A DNA stretch of 64,000 bases from Malus domestica (Eukaryota; Streptophyta; Magnoliopsida; Rosales; Rosaceae). A model generated the notes under the pieces. That model worked only from the letters and a program-made list of their open reading frames with translations, searched no databases and had not been told where the DNA came from. The stretch covers positions 1,805,501-1,869,500 of the forward strand of contig NC_091673.1 in assembly GCF_042453785.1 (NCBI RefSeq). The letters are read 5' to 3'. Position 1 is the stretch's first letter. The number at the start of each line of letters is the position of its first letter. The translations under genes and the position numbers were made by a program. This document shows, in pieces, positions 11,481 to 23,044 of the stretch.

Positions 11481-12075
11481 ATCTTTCTCTCCCCCTTGGT
11501 CTCTCCAGACACGCTGGAACAATTGTACTCTCCATTCGCAGAACATGGTTTTTTGTTGCTCTCATATTTTTCGAGAAGGGAATGTTGTTGCTGACAAATT
11601 AGCAAATTTAGGGCTTCTATCATCTTCACTTGTTTGGCATTCCACTCCCCCTATAGAGATCCTTCCTCCTCTGCACTCAGATTTCTTGGGCATGCCAACC
11701 TACAGGTTTGTCTCCTCTTCTTGATGTGTGTTCTCCTTTCTTTTCCTAACCTTTTTGGATTCCCTTTTGTTTTGCAGCTTGTCTTGCAGGTTATTACCTT
11801 TTAGGTTTATAGAGGGGTTTGGGCTTATGTCCGCCCAGTCTTTTCCTTGTATTTTCTTTTCCAAGAGGGGTACGGTCTATGTCCCCCCCTCTTTTGTATT
11901 TCCTTTCTCAAAAGGGGTAAGGTGCATGTCCCCCCCTTTTTTTGTATTTCTTTTCTCTTGTTCTATGAGGGGTTAGGTTTATGTCCCCCCCTGTCTAGGT
12001 GTATCTTCTTTTTTCTTATCAATAAATTTCCCTCGTTCCGCCGAGGTTCTCCAAAAAAAAAAAAAAAAAAAAAAA
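11481..12075 (+). mobile_element. 5'-truncated LINE with RNase H end
   Basis: A 595-bp insertion between exact 14-bp TSDs, AATTTAAGATTGAA (11467-11480 and 12076-12089). It opens inside the C-terminal RNase H-like part of a plant LINE polyprotein (HIFREGNVVADKLANLGL), runs through a 3' UTR with repeated GTCCCCCCCT phrases, and ends in a poly(A) tract at about 12053-12075. This is classic target-primed reverse transcription with 5' truncation. The exact TSD suggests a relatively young copy. Confidence 0.9.
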
Positions 12076-12489
12076 AATTTAAGATTGAAGTATAGGACAT
12101 ATTAGAAGTCTATATGCATGGGATGGCCTTATGATTAACCATACGTGCATGCATTAAGTCCATCTTAGAGTTTTGATTTCTTGTATTAATTAACTTATTA
12201 ATTAAAACCAACGAGTATCACGTAGCTTTGTAGATCTTTAAATGTAAATGAAGAGATATGGGCGGCTTCATGGCTTCATGAATTTATTGATCAACAATGT
12301 AGTCCAACTCGTGGCCTTTACAACCTCTAAAATTTATGTATACATAATATCAAATTTTTTTTCGGATTTTTTCACCACAAAACCAAAAGAGAAAAGAAGA
12401 AACCCAAAGAGATGATGACACAAAATTCATGGTTAACACTCATATATAACTTCACGTTTAGCTTTGTTTATTACTTAGGGCTTTTGAAG

Positions 12490-12881
12490 GTAAATGGCAC
12501 GATGTAGGGGTGTACAAGTGTGATTTTGTGGTGTGGAATGGGTGGTATGGGTTGTCGGCCGCTTCTGGGTTCCCGGTAGCTGCGACTGGTCATTCATCAT
12601 CAAGGCTCTAGGGTTTTATCTACTAGCCGGATTTGGGCCTCTTTTGTTTGGACTTTTGTGGATGACTTTTCTTTTTAGGTTAAAACTTGTTTATGTTTTT
12701 TCATTTATGTACTATTCGTGATTGCGCAGTAAAGAACCATTACTCATGTTTTGTTTACATAAGTGGCATATTCTTTTTGTATGTTAGACCTTTCTAGAGT
12801 TATATAAAGTGTATTTCGTCGGTTTGGACTTTATTTTATGAATATTCTCTACCTTTGACAAAAAAAAAAAAAAAAAAAAAC
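12490..12881 (+). mobile_element. LINE 3' end with poly(A)
   Basis: G/T-rich 3'-UTR-like sequence ending in about 20 A residues (12862-12881) after CTCTACCTTTGAC. It has no domain left. A TSD was not found, so the left boundary is a guess. Confidence 0.45.
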
Positions 12882-13628
12882 CTTTCTCTTCATATTTGTA
12901 TATAAATGAGAACAAAAATCGTAGGTCAATATCAATGTGGATCCACTTGTGGATGAGGAAGGAGGGAATATAAAGATTATATTTTCACTATTTGCTTAAA
13001 CAGGTATTAATGTCCACATATATTATTTGGGAAAAATATATATTTTATTTTGGAAATATTTTTTCTCACCACTCTATTTATCATCGTTAGATAAGTTTAA
13101 ATTTCAACAGCTCTGTAGTTGATAGACACAAATCTCAAAATTTAAACTCAATAATAAATATGATGATGAGCATTACCACCACTTAAGGATGGGGTGAGCA
13201 AAAATGCACCCTTTTATTTTGAGTAAAGCTACGAAGACCAACTTATTTGAATTATATCTCTAAACCATATCATATGACAGCTGGCATATACATGCAACAT
13301 CACTTAATTAATCAATAGTTTTATTTTTATAATTAAATTAATTATTCTAAAAAAATAACTGCTAGGCTTCTCAATACATAATTAATTTTGGTAATTAAAA
13401 TCAATAGACCCTAATATATAATTGATCTCCAATTGATCAATACATAATTATTTCATAGGCCGTTCCAGATAAAATTAATGCTAGTCAGAAACCTTCCGAT
13501 CCACGTGGACGAATATTTGATTATCTGAAGAGAGGAGTCTTGGTAGATGAAGCAAATTCTGATGATTTCTTTGACATTTTAGACTCGAAATTTTGCTCCT
13601 AATCCTTGAGGTTATCAGGAACTGGATT
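12882..13628. other. Intergenic, 3' side of MYB gene
   Basis: AT-rich sequence with no supported gene. The last hundred or so bases before 13629 are likely the MYB 3' UTR. Confidence 0.45.
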
Positions 13629-14874
13629 TCACAAAGGAGCAGTTATTGTGAGGTCTAGGTTTAAATCAGGCAGCCGGCCACAAGAATCATCCTCTAAGCA
13701 ACTTGTCCCGTCCGATTTTTGGTCGCAACTATTATTACCACTGGATCTTGCTTGCTGCTGATAATTGCTAGGGTTTTTTAAAGCTGCAGACAATGTTGCA
13801 GTACTACTGACAGTTTGTGAATTTTGATGATGAAGACGAGAAAGATTAACGTTGTTCGGTCGATGATTATTTGGATCTATACCCATGCTCATAAGCTTTC
13901 TTCTCAAATGAGAGTTCCAATAGTTTTTCACTTCATTGTCTGTACGTCCTGGCAATCTCCCAGCAATCAATGACCACCTCAAAAAATAAGCTAAATAGTT
14001 AGTTAAATCGTTTAGTTAACACCAATAAATCTGTAAACTGTACTTATTTATGCATGGTGCAATTACATATATAAATAATTGATCATTCTTTTTTGATCAT
14101 TTGTCGTAAGAAATAAATTAAGGACAACGGGGGACAATTAAAATTCACACACTTTGGTTTTATCATCCATGCACACCCAATTTATTTTAGCCCTTGGATT
14201 AAATAAAGAAAAGAAAAAAAATTAATTGATAGAAATCAACATAGATGTGCAGAAGGAGAAACATGGTGTGTATAAATGAGTTCTCTCGAAAGAATTAGTA
14301 AGTACCTGTTGCCTAGGAGCGCATGAAGCTTGACGATGAGATCTTCTTCATCTTCTGCAAAGTTGCCTCTTTTGAGGTCTGGTCGTAGATAGTTTATCCA
14401 TCTCAGCCTACAACTTTTACCACAACGAAGTAGGCCTACCAAAAGAGAAGAAACAAGAAAAAGAGGTGGCAATTAGTAGTAATTAGTATCTTTTCAAAGT
14501 TCTCAGAAATTTCTCAGAAGAAGAAAGGAACAAATTAGCATTTGTTGGTTCAGTTAAAATAGGAAGAGACAAAGAAATATTTGACGAGGAATGTAAGAAA
14601 TCAAGGAATTAACTCCTCGTAAGCAGTTTACCTTTCTGATGAATGTTTTAGTTATGATATAATTTACCGAAATATGTTATTATACATGTATATACCTTGT
14701 TAATCCATAAAAATATATAAATATACAAGTACTTAGTTAATTACCTGCAGCCTGAGGAAGGGTACGCCAACAACCCTCGCCATGTTTACGAATGTAATCG
14801 ATGAGCTTGAGGTCTTCTTGCTTGGACCAAGCTCCTTTGTTTGTGTCTTGCTTATCGCAGCAGGGTTTCCTCAT
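13629..14874 (-). CDS. R2R3-MYB transcriptional repressor, subgroup 4 (FaMYB1/MYB4-like)
   Basis: Three exons, 14745-14874, 14306-14435 and 13629-13977 (609 bp, 202 aa), all with GT-AG borders at the conserved R2R3-MYB intron positions. It starts [17 protein letters not shown]2 covers about residues 9-62 and R3 about 67-112. R3 contains [20 protein letters not shown], fitting the bHLH-interaction signature. After the repeats come [11 protein letters not shown] and, near the C-terminus, PDLNLDLTI, an LxLxL EAR repression motif. Such short subgroup-4 MYBs join MYB-bHLH-WD40 complexes in the nucleus and repress phenylpropanoid, anthocyanin or tannin genes. The protein ends soon after the EAR motif and lacks the later zinc-finger-like motif of long members such as AtMYB4; strawberry FaMYB1 is similarly short. 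The exact target cannot be told from sequence. Confidence 0.93.
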
Positions 14875-15000
14875 TCTAAAATCTTATAACCAACCTTAAG
14901 CTTTCCAAGAAATTAACCTAAAAATGGAGAGAGAGTGAGAGAGAGAGGTCAGAGGGGATTGGGTTGAGAGTTGAGGTACAAATGGAAGGAAGGATAATGA

Positions 15001-15006
15001 TATATA
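15001..15006 (-). promoter_or_regulatory. Possible TATA element of MYB gene
   Basis: TATATA on the minus strand about 127 bp upstream of the MYB start codon, preceded by no other TATA-like site in the near promoter. Position is reasonable, but the genome is AT-rich, so chance is possible. Confidence 0.35.
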
Positions 15007-15612
15007 CTATCAGGAAGGTAGGTAATTATAGCTGCAAATGAATTGGATAGCCTGAAGGGTTGACTTGGACTGGTGGTTCGCCCATGCGTGATACAGACGA
15101 GTCTCAAAATTTTTGTGAGACATAGAGAGAAGGGGAGTGGACACATTATAATATTAGAGTTTGACAATTATAATGCTTATCAGTATTAAGATTTCAAATT
15201 TCATATCGTAGAATTGAGGATTTTGTTCAATAGTGAAATTTCAAATTATTTTATGATTATCAGAGTTAAATTGGCCTATGAGATCAGCTGCTTTACACAT
15301 GAAAGTAGTGGCAGAGCTATGATTTTGAGTATAGAAAGCCGATATATGAACCAATTAAAGGAAAAATACTCCAACTTTTTCACCATGCAATATGGAAAAA
15401 TCATGAACTTGTATTTTATGCAAACAACAATATTCACCATATTCTATGTCATGGAAAAAATGCACATTCTATGCACAAAACGTGCATCAGCAATGAAACT
15501 TCAAACTTTATTAATTATAAAGGTGAAAAAGTACGACATGTCTTAGGTTTTCCTGTGCGGCAGTGCCCCAACTTCTGGTTGAATTTTTACCATTGTGGTT
15601 CGTACGTATAGG

Positions 15613-15680
15613 GCCGACATTCACCTCTCCCAGACCCTGCGTAAAGCGGGAGCCTTGTGCACTGGGTACGACCTTTTTTT
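15613..15680 (+). mobile_element. 68-bp SINE remnant (Angio-domain only)
   Basis: The insert holds CCCAGACCCTGCGTAAAGCG and GGGAGCCTTGTGCACTGGGT, then ACGACC and a T run. This matches the conserved 3' Angio-domain of angiosperm SINEs as I recall it. Exact 20-bp flanks TTGTGGTTCGTACGTATAGG (15593-15612 and 15681-15700) prove a retroposition event. The tRNA-like 5' part is absent, so the copy was 5'-truncated at insertion. Confidence 0.85.
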
Positions 15681-15700
15681 TTGTGGTTCGTACGTATAGG

Positions 15701-17760
15701 ACAGAAGAAACACCATTCTCTTATTTATATTTGGCTAAATTTTTTCCTATTTCCTATTGATTGTTGGTTGAGCCCAGCGGTGCAAGTTAGATTGAAAATT
15801 TCAATCAAAACTAAAAATTTCCATTTCAAGTCCGATCATGTCCGATTCCAAATAGAAACTGGAATGTACCTATCCGATCTGAAATTTCTCAAACTCATTT
15901 TTTCAGCCTATAACCCATCATGTTATTTTAATTTGTCTAAATATAAACCAATCCAACTAAGCAACTTACTATATTAAGTTTGTTTGTCAATTTTTATAAC
16001 TTTTGGATTCCTAATATACCTAGCTAATTAACCAATTATTGCAGTATGGAAATTAATACAAAATTAATATATATATATATATATATCTATATATGGAAGG
16101 TTATGTAAATTAATTTAGCCTTATATGTGTGGCTCACACACTAACAATTAAAGGAGAGTTGACGAAACTTTTAATTTTGGACCTATATCCCAACGGAGTT
16201 CACCACAAGAGTTTAAATCTTAAATTTTTTTATTACCACAGAGTCTATCTTTTGACATATTTGTGTTTGTGTGTCAGTGTATCAGAGAGAGAGAGAGAGA
16301 GATGGATAAGACATCCATAAAAAGAAAAATGGAACAAAAAAACCACGAATTATAGTGCCTCTAAGCTGTTTAATAATTAGATTATATCTGTATATACACA
16401 CATATGGACACACACACACACACAAGTTTATTGATCTCTTCTCATCCTTAATTAAGCACAGAATTCATATTATTTAACTGTTTGATCACATCCAATAATT
16501 AACCTTCTGTACAATTCTTGTGCAGATATTTCATCAACTCTAGGTACAGAAAATGTAGGTAAGAATTCATCGTGTGACGAGTTGTTTGATCGTGGTGTGA
16601 TTGCCCCATAAAATGAATCAACATCACCAGCAGTTTCAAAGAAGGTGTTTGCCTCCTTGATTCTGATTGTTTGGGTAAACATACGTTCATGTTCAGTATA
16701 ATTATTGAGAAAATGGAAGGAATGAAGGGCGGAGAGGTAGCAATATCATTGGGATCACATGCTCATGCATGCACGTTGACTGATAGCTTCCCATTTTTGT
16801 CATCCTCGTCAACATAAAAAGGTACTGCAATATAAATCTGACAAATAAGTTATAACCACCCCATCCTACCTTATCCACATTTGGTACTGATTTTACCTAC
16901 TTATCTACGTGCGTTAATTTGTCTGTTGTTCATACCTTTCAGCTAATCAAGCATCTTGGTGTACCAAGTTTTTGCTAAGCAAATAACATAAAATAAATAT
17001 AGGTGATCGCCTAATAAACTACAAATGAATGATTTAATGATTTGTATTTGTCTAATTTTTTTACAAAAATGGTCTATGAAGAATGTACTAAAATATAGAC
17101 GATTCAGATCATTGAAATACATTATGAAATGTGTATCGGCTTTCACTTTCAGATCACATTATAAAAGTAATAAGCCCAGTGGCAAGCTAGGTTAGTACTG
17201 ATTATGGGTGTATCGAGTTAATTTAGACTTAAAAACAATAACAAGTTTTTAAAGGTTCCTATATACAAATTGATAGATTGGTCTTTACTACCAGCTCCCA
17301 CATGCGTGTATTTAACTGTTTCTCTTACAAAACCTTGTATTCAACGATTAACCTTTAACCTGTTTATTAGTAATTGCCAAATCTTGAAGGGGACCAACGT
17401 TAGACTTCTTGATGCGCATGTGTCTCTCGTGCATGCGTTGGCCCATGCGTGCAAGAAAGAAGGGTGAGAAAGAGAGAGAGAAGGTTATCTATATACTTAC
17501 ACAAAATATCTGGATCTGGATAGTAGGACGGATAATATCCTTTTGGTCTATAGTGATTGGAGCTATTGAGGTTTTTTACTTTATCGTTAAAAATGGGGAA
17601 AATTGAGAAGAAATTAATCACTACCAATCATTGTATGTTGGTAAAATCTCGGCAATGCGCCCAGGTGCTTATACATAAAATGTGCATTATGCTCGATAAG
17701 ATTCAAGGTAAAAGGTGAAACTTTAACCTTTAATGCTTTGTTAAAAGAAGAACAATCCTT
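15701..17760. other. Intergenic with microsatellites
   Basis: No supported gene. Contains (TA)n at 16067-16096 and (GA)n at 16284-16302. A 70-codon minus ORF at 16470-16682 has ordinary-looking composition but no recognised family. Confidence 0.45.
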
Positions 17761-17764
17761 TCCA

Positions 17765-17930
17765 GTTGGATAATGCTAGAGAGATCAACTTTTTAGATTA
17801 ACTTTTGTAAGTTATATGACGTGGTTGTTTATAATTAAATTATTACTTAAGTGTTGATTAACGTGTTTATTTCCTATTGGTGAAATACATCACATGATTT
17901 ACAAGTTTAATCTAACTATCATTACTCTTT
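17765..17930. repeat. MITE relic, family C
   Basis: Opens with TAATGCTAGAGAGATCAAC and closes with AATCTAACTATCATTACTC, an imperfect inverted pair like the other family C blocks. Its right part is included in the duplication that flanks the RTE LINE. Confidence 0.55.
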
Positions 17931-18030
17931 ATGCCTTCATCATGAAAGTTATATATGCTACAGGACAAGATACGATTGCAGGAAAAATATATATAATTCA
18001 TAAATATAAAATACGATTGCAGGACAAGAT
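17888..18030. repeat. Left copy of duplication flanking RTE LINE
   Basis: Includes the end of the family C MITE, then ATGCCTTCATCATGAAAG, GCTACAGGACAAGATACG and a partial second ATACGATTGCAGGACAAGAT. The same order occurs at 18917-19050. The two copies are diverged by scattered changes, too long for a LINE TSD. Confidence 0.75.
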
Positions 18031-18058
18031 ACTATTTGTGACGTACATCACAAATAGT
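18031..18058. repeat. Perfect hairpin at the LINE 5' junction
   Basis: ACTATTTGTGA, six bases, then TCACAAATAGT: 11-bp arms with no mismatch. It sits where readable LINE coding sequence begins, so it may be a junction product of the insertion. Confidence 0.7.
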
Positions 18059-18916
18059 AATGGATGAGTTAACGGGACATATTTAAGATGATATTCCTTG
18101 GTGTATGCTTTTCGCAGACGATATAGTGTTGATAGATGAAACTCAGGAAGGGGTAAATGTGAAGCTTAACCTTTGGAGAGACTTGAATCTAAAGGTTTTC
18201 GCCTAAGCCGATCAAAGACAGAATATATGGAGTGCAAGTTCAGTGCAAATGGAGGCCAAAATGAGTTAGGGGTGAGGATCGGAGATCAGGAAGTACCAAA
18301 GAGCGACCGCTTTCGTTATCTAGGATCTATCTTGCAAAAGAACGGAGAATTAGATGAAGACCTCAACCATAGAATACAAGCTGGATGGATGAAGTGGAAG
18401 AGTGCATCCATTGTGTTGTGTGATCGTCGTATGCCACTGAAGCTCAAGGGTAAATTTTATAAGATGACAATAAGGCTGGCGATGCTGTATGGCACAGAAT
18501 GTTGGGCAGTGAAGCATCAACACGTATATAAAATGGGTGTAGCGGAGATGAGGATGCTTCGTTGGATGTGTGGGCACACAAGAAATGATAAGATTAGGAA
18601 TGAGGATATCCGAGGTAAAGTAAGAGTAGCCGAAATTGAAGGAAAGATGAGAGAAAATCGGTTACGGTGGTTTGGACATGTGCAAAGAAGGCATACTGAC
18701 GCTCCGGTTAGAAGATGCGATTACGGGACAGAGGTCCAGGGCCGAAGGCGTAGAGGAAGACCTAGAAAAACTTTGGAAGAGACTCTAAGAAAAGACTTAG
18801 AGTACTTGGATCTAACATAGGACATGACACAGAACTGAGCGCAATGGCGTTCTAGGATTCATATAGCCGACCCCACTTAGTGGGAAAATGCTTTGTTGTT
18901 GTTGTTGTTGTTGTTG
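18050..18916 (+). mobile_element. RTE-clade LINE, 5'-truncated
   Basis: Reverse transcriptase C-terminal half. The first readable frame (from about 18058) gives VMDELTGHI-stop-DDIPWCMLFADD, with the FADD catalytic motif at 18111-18122. A frameshift near 18172 then leads to a 215-codon frame (18173-18820) starting before [17 protein letters not shown] and including [18 protein letters not shown] and [11 protein letters not shown]. The 3' UTR ends in (GTT)n at 18890-18916, typical of RTE elements, instead of poly(A). The stop (TAA for an expected Gln) and the frameshift make it dead. Finger and endonuclease domains are missing. Confidence 0.9.
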
Positions 18917-19050
18917 ATCACAACATGGATTGCAAATTTGATTTATCTAGCATTACTCTTTCCGCCTTCATCGTGAAAGGTATATATGCTACAGGACAAG
19001 ATACGATTGCAGGAAGAATATGTATAATTTATAAATATAAAATACTAAAA
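18917..19050. repeat. Right copy of duplication flanking RTE LINE
   Basis: Carries TCTAGCATTACTCTTTCCGC, CTTCATCGTGAAAGG and GCTACAGGACAAGATACG, matching 17888-18030 in order. Confidence 0.75.
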
Positions 19051-19420
19051 GGCCATTAATTATTTGTGAATGCATTAAGATCTGATTAAACCTTTTTCTT
19101 TGTGTGGCAAGTAAATCTCTAGATCAGTATTCCTTATTTTATACGGAAATCGGATCACTAGTCTACTATATATTGGTTGTTAAAAATAAGGCCAGCTACA
19201 GTTATGCCAATTAAGCTAAATAAATAAATAAAACCACATGCCCTGAGAAATTAATTTATGTTGTGGTGACCTTTTTTTAACAACTAAATACATTACAAAC
19301 AATATTTCTTTGGATTTTAAAACAATGAAAAATGTTAGGAAGATTACATATTTATACCACATGATGTGGCAGATAATTCATAGCCAATGAGATGAAATCA
19401 TTTATTGACGTGTCAAGTAC

Positions 19421-19617
19421 GAAGGAGGATTCTCTCTCCTTTTAATCTCTCTCCCCTTCCCTTCACTCCTCTCCTCTTATACTTGAACGGCTACAATTAA
19501 ACCACGTCAAAATCTTATATTAATTTTTTTTTATTGAGACAAAAAGACAACAAAAAAAAATGTGTGAGATGAGAGGAGGGAATGAGATGAGAATAAGAGG
19601 AGGGAGAATCATACTCC
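19421..19617. mobile_element. Mutator-type MITE, family D, diverged
   Basis: Inverted arms GGAGGATTCTCTCTCC and GGAGGGAGAATCATACTCC surround an AT-rich core with AAACCACGTCAAAATCTTAT, the family D core phrase. Flanks GTCAAGTAC (19412-19420) and ATCAAGTAC (19618-19626) form a 9-bp TSD with one change. Confidence 0.65.
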
Positions 19618-20529
19618 ATCAAGTACATATTACTTGTCACATCAGATGGTACACCGATGTTACAAAAATATCGTCTCCCCAGTGTACGTTTTTCCTAAAA
19701 ATACATAGCATACTTTATCTTAGGCATAAGAAATGGGAAAAATTACCAACTCATATGCAAGGTTGTGTGTAAATACGTCCAAGAATTACAAATCCATATG
19801 CAGCGCATATATATACTTCTCAATATATATATGTACTTATGAGGAATCTTACAGAAAAGATGTCGAATTTCTTTTGTAATAGTCGATATATGCCAATGAG
19901 TCAGGATCTCATTTTTATTGATTTGAATTAAGATCTTGAAATCACCTTAATCTTGTTTGAAAATCAGAAATCCTTTGGCAAAATGTAATGCAAATGGTGC
20001 TTCCTGCTGGATGATATTCAAATTATATCCTTTTTTTTTATATTGAAAATAAAAATCTTCATGAAGGATATTGGAAAGACTGGGAAGGTAGAGAGAGCAT
20101 ATGCCACCTTCCTGTTGCGTTAGTTGCAGCGTGATGTGTATGTATTTGTCCAGTAAATGCATGCATATGTTTGTATTCGACGGGCGAGCTGCCACTCCGC
20201 ATGCTAGGCAGCTGCCCAGCTACGTACTCTTATATTTTATTTTATTTCATATTTTGGTTGCAATGTACTTATGTCCCTACTCATTTAATTTGATGCTGTA
20301 AAGAACTCGGATATTATTTGTCGACTTTTATAGCAGCATCTTTATGCATGTATGTCAAGAACTTGGATATCTTTAAGTCATCTTTATTATATTTTTACAT
20401 GTTTCAATCATTGACAAGCTGCACGTAATTAACACTGTTTTTTCTTGGACTCGACATTCCATTTACTGTACAACATTATAGTATATAGGGCATGATTAAG
20501 TCGGCCTACTTTTTACTGGAAGCATCAAG

Positions 20530-20745
20530 GGACCCGGCTTCTCTGCCTTTTCAATTCCCATACATTCCTATCCTCTTATATTTTATGCGGTCACAGCCAC
20601 GTCAACATTTTATATTGATTTTTTTATAGGGATACTAAGACAAAAAACAATAGTAATATAAAATATTGACGTGGTTTAACCGTGACAGCACAAATAGGAG
20701 GGGATGAGAGTGTATGGGAACTGAGAGGGCAGAGAAGTCAGGTCC
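20530..20745. mobile_element. Mutator-type MITE, family D
   Basis: Ends GGACCCGGCTTCTCTGCC and GGCAGAGAAGTCAGGTCC are near-complementary. The core has CCACGTCAACATTTTATATT opposite AATATAAAATATTGACGTGG. Flanks AGCATCAAG (20521-20529) and AACATCAAG (20746-20754) are a 9-bp TSD with one change. Confidence 0.8.
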
Positions 20746-20761
20746 AACATCAAGGAGTGAC

Positions 20762-20982
20762 GGACCTAGATTGTTTGCCCTCCCCAATCCCATCCCCTTC
20801 TCATCCCTTTCTATTTCTGTGGTCACGGTTAAGCCACGTCAACATTTTATATTCCCATTACTTTTGTTTTATTATTTCTATAAAAAAAATTAATATAAAA
20901 TGTTAATTTGGCTTAATCGTGACCACATAAATAAAAAGAGATGGAAATGGTATGGAATGGGGATGACAGACAATCCAGGTCC
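20762..20982. mobile_element. Mutator-type MITE, family D, adjacent copy
   Basis: Ends GGACCTAGATTGTTTGCC and GACAGACAATCCAGGTCC. The core has GTGGTCACGGTTAAGCCACG opposite TGGCTTAATCGTGACCAC. Flanks AGGAGTGAC (20753-20761) and AGGAGCGAC (20983-20991) are a 9-bp TSD with one change. It starts 16 bp after the previous copy. Confidence 0.8.
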
Positions 20983-20991
20983 AGGAGCGAC

Positions 20992-23035
20992 TTTTATGAA
21001 GTTAACACATGATAATATTTTATTGGACCACCGTGACGATGCATGAGGTCCATATAAATCCTCGACTAGAAGAAAACCTTAATTGAGTAATATGATCATG
21101 TGACTAGTTAGGCACTCTCATACGGGTCTGTTTTCATTTTTTGTCTCCATCTGTCTCTTTGCTAATAGTTTGATGCAAGTCTAATGACTTAACTAAGAGA
21201 TAAGCTCTGTTAACCTTTTTATTTGTCATTTAAAAATAAAAAAAAATCCAAAATACAATGAAACACGTGTAAGCGAGGTAAATCTGGCGTCAAACTCCTC
21301 GACGATCATCTTCAAACCCTATCCGAGTGAGGACGGATAATAAAAGGACTAGAGTCAAGGATCGGGCTTCCTGCAGTTCGTACAATTTGGATCAGCAGAT
21401 CCGTGGTGATGGCCGTCAGGACCACCATTATTGCCGTCAAAGGGTGTGCAGAGGCCGCTGTCAGGCAACATGGCAGTGAATGGATAAGCTTTTCAAATAC
21501 AAGGATGGAGTAATTCTATGTGACCCCGAAGACGAAGACGATTCGAAATAGATGGGACTAGTACTACTACTGTCTACTGGGAGAGGAGATGAGACTAGGA
21601 CTAGGTGGTTCCTTCACTGGTCCCCTTCTCATAGTGTTCGATATACTTGTTGTTTGGTGGCAGAAAAATATACAAGATCAATCGTGCTCTTATTGCAGAT
21701 TATAAGGGTAGAGATTCAGATGGCTGGATTTGCTAGGGTTTGAAAGATGATAGTCGAGAAGGAGACACGCCAGAATTACCAATACGCTCGCGCACACGTA
21801 TTTCATCGTATTTTGAAGTTTTTTTTTTCCTTCTAATTTTTAAATAGCAAATAAAAAGGTCAACATAACCATCTCTTAGTTAAGTCAGCAACCTAGCTCT
21901 TACATATCATTGATGCTTGCAAAACACGTTACCAGCAAATCTTAACATTATATTATTATTGACTCTCGATCATCTCATGTTTTTAACATAATATTTTATA
22001 ATGTTGACACAAGAATTGTGCCAAAAAAAAAAAAGGATAACAGAGAGTCCATAACAGGTCCCATTTTTTAGAAAGTCTCGTTAATTCTATCTAAAATTTC
22101 CCAGCACGCCACCGCCCATTAATGAATTCAGAATGATTAATAAGACCAAGTCACAGATAAGCAACTCCTCCTACAATATCTACCTTTCAACTTACTTTAG
22201 AATAATAGGATTATTAGGTTTTTCTTGTATTTGATTGAGACAATATTTTACTGTTCATGGACCTATTTACAGTGAATCAAAACATTGGTTTCCCTATGGA
22301 ATCACCTGAAATCATAGGTTAAGATTTTCGGAAATGATTAGATCACAACCTTAAATCCCTTCATCTTGCATCAATTATCAAAGATTGCATTGTTTATGGT
22401 TTTCTAAAAAGTCCGGCTTGTTTGAGACTATTTCTGTCACGCATGAAAAGAGTTTTTTGGCAATCAAAATCATTGATTGTAGTTAGAATAAAAATTTTAA
22501 AACGTTTATGTGCCATATAAGTGTTTTATCGAGAAGCACCTAATAAGTGCTTTTATGAAAAGTACTTTTAACTGTTTTTTTTTTCAGAAAAAAAAATCAA
22601 TTATGAGCCTAAGGAAAAGTCCATATATTATGAATCTATATATGTGGCCTAATATTTTAATTATACAGTGATGATTTCCACCCAATTATGAATCTATATA
22701 TGTGGCCCAATATCCTAATTATACAGTGATGATTTCCACCTATCTATCTCGAATTCGAAAATTTTTCATTCTAAATTATTGTAATAGTTTTGAAACCTTT
22801 CATTGATAATAATAATTATAAAAAAAAATACAAAACCTCTGATCCTTCCTGCCTGCCCTTTTCCAGAAAACAGAGGAACAATATTAAAAAATCGAGACAG
22901 CTTCTAGACTTTTTATTTTTTTTTGTCAAAAGGCAGCTTCTAGATTCGAACCTAATCATTCAAGAGTCAAGACTGCTGTTGTAATAGTAAACCCTAAAAA
23001 CATAAAAGGAAAAAGTCACTGAAACTTTTTATGCT
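20992..23035. other. Intergenic, no gene seen
   Basis: AT-rich apart from a GC-richer patch at about 21290-21560 with no recognisable product. Contains a 58-bp tandem duplication (22627-22742) and scattered fragments with AAAGCAC/GTGCTTTT phrases near 22500-22590 that resemble MITE relics. Confidence 0.45.
22627..22742. repeat. Two-unit 58-bp tandem duplication
   Basis: ATTATGAATCTATATATGTG begins each unit (22627 and 22685) and TACAGTGATGATTTCCACC closes each. The units differ by only a few bases. Confidence 0.85.
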
Positions 23036-23044
23036 AATTAATAA

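Noticed and set aside
12787..12887. ACCTTTCT repeats as TSD of the LINE end at 12490
   Set aside because: Only 8 bp, and it would bound an 86-bp insert that cuts the LINE tail in half; likely chance.
16470..16682. 70-codon minus ORF ending near GCDQTVK
   Set aside because: Text looks slightly protein-like, but there is no recognised family, splice partner or promoter.
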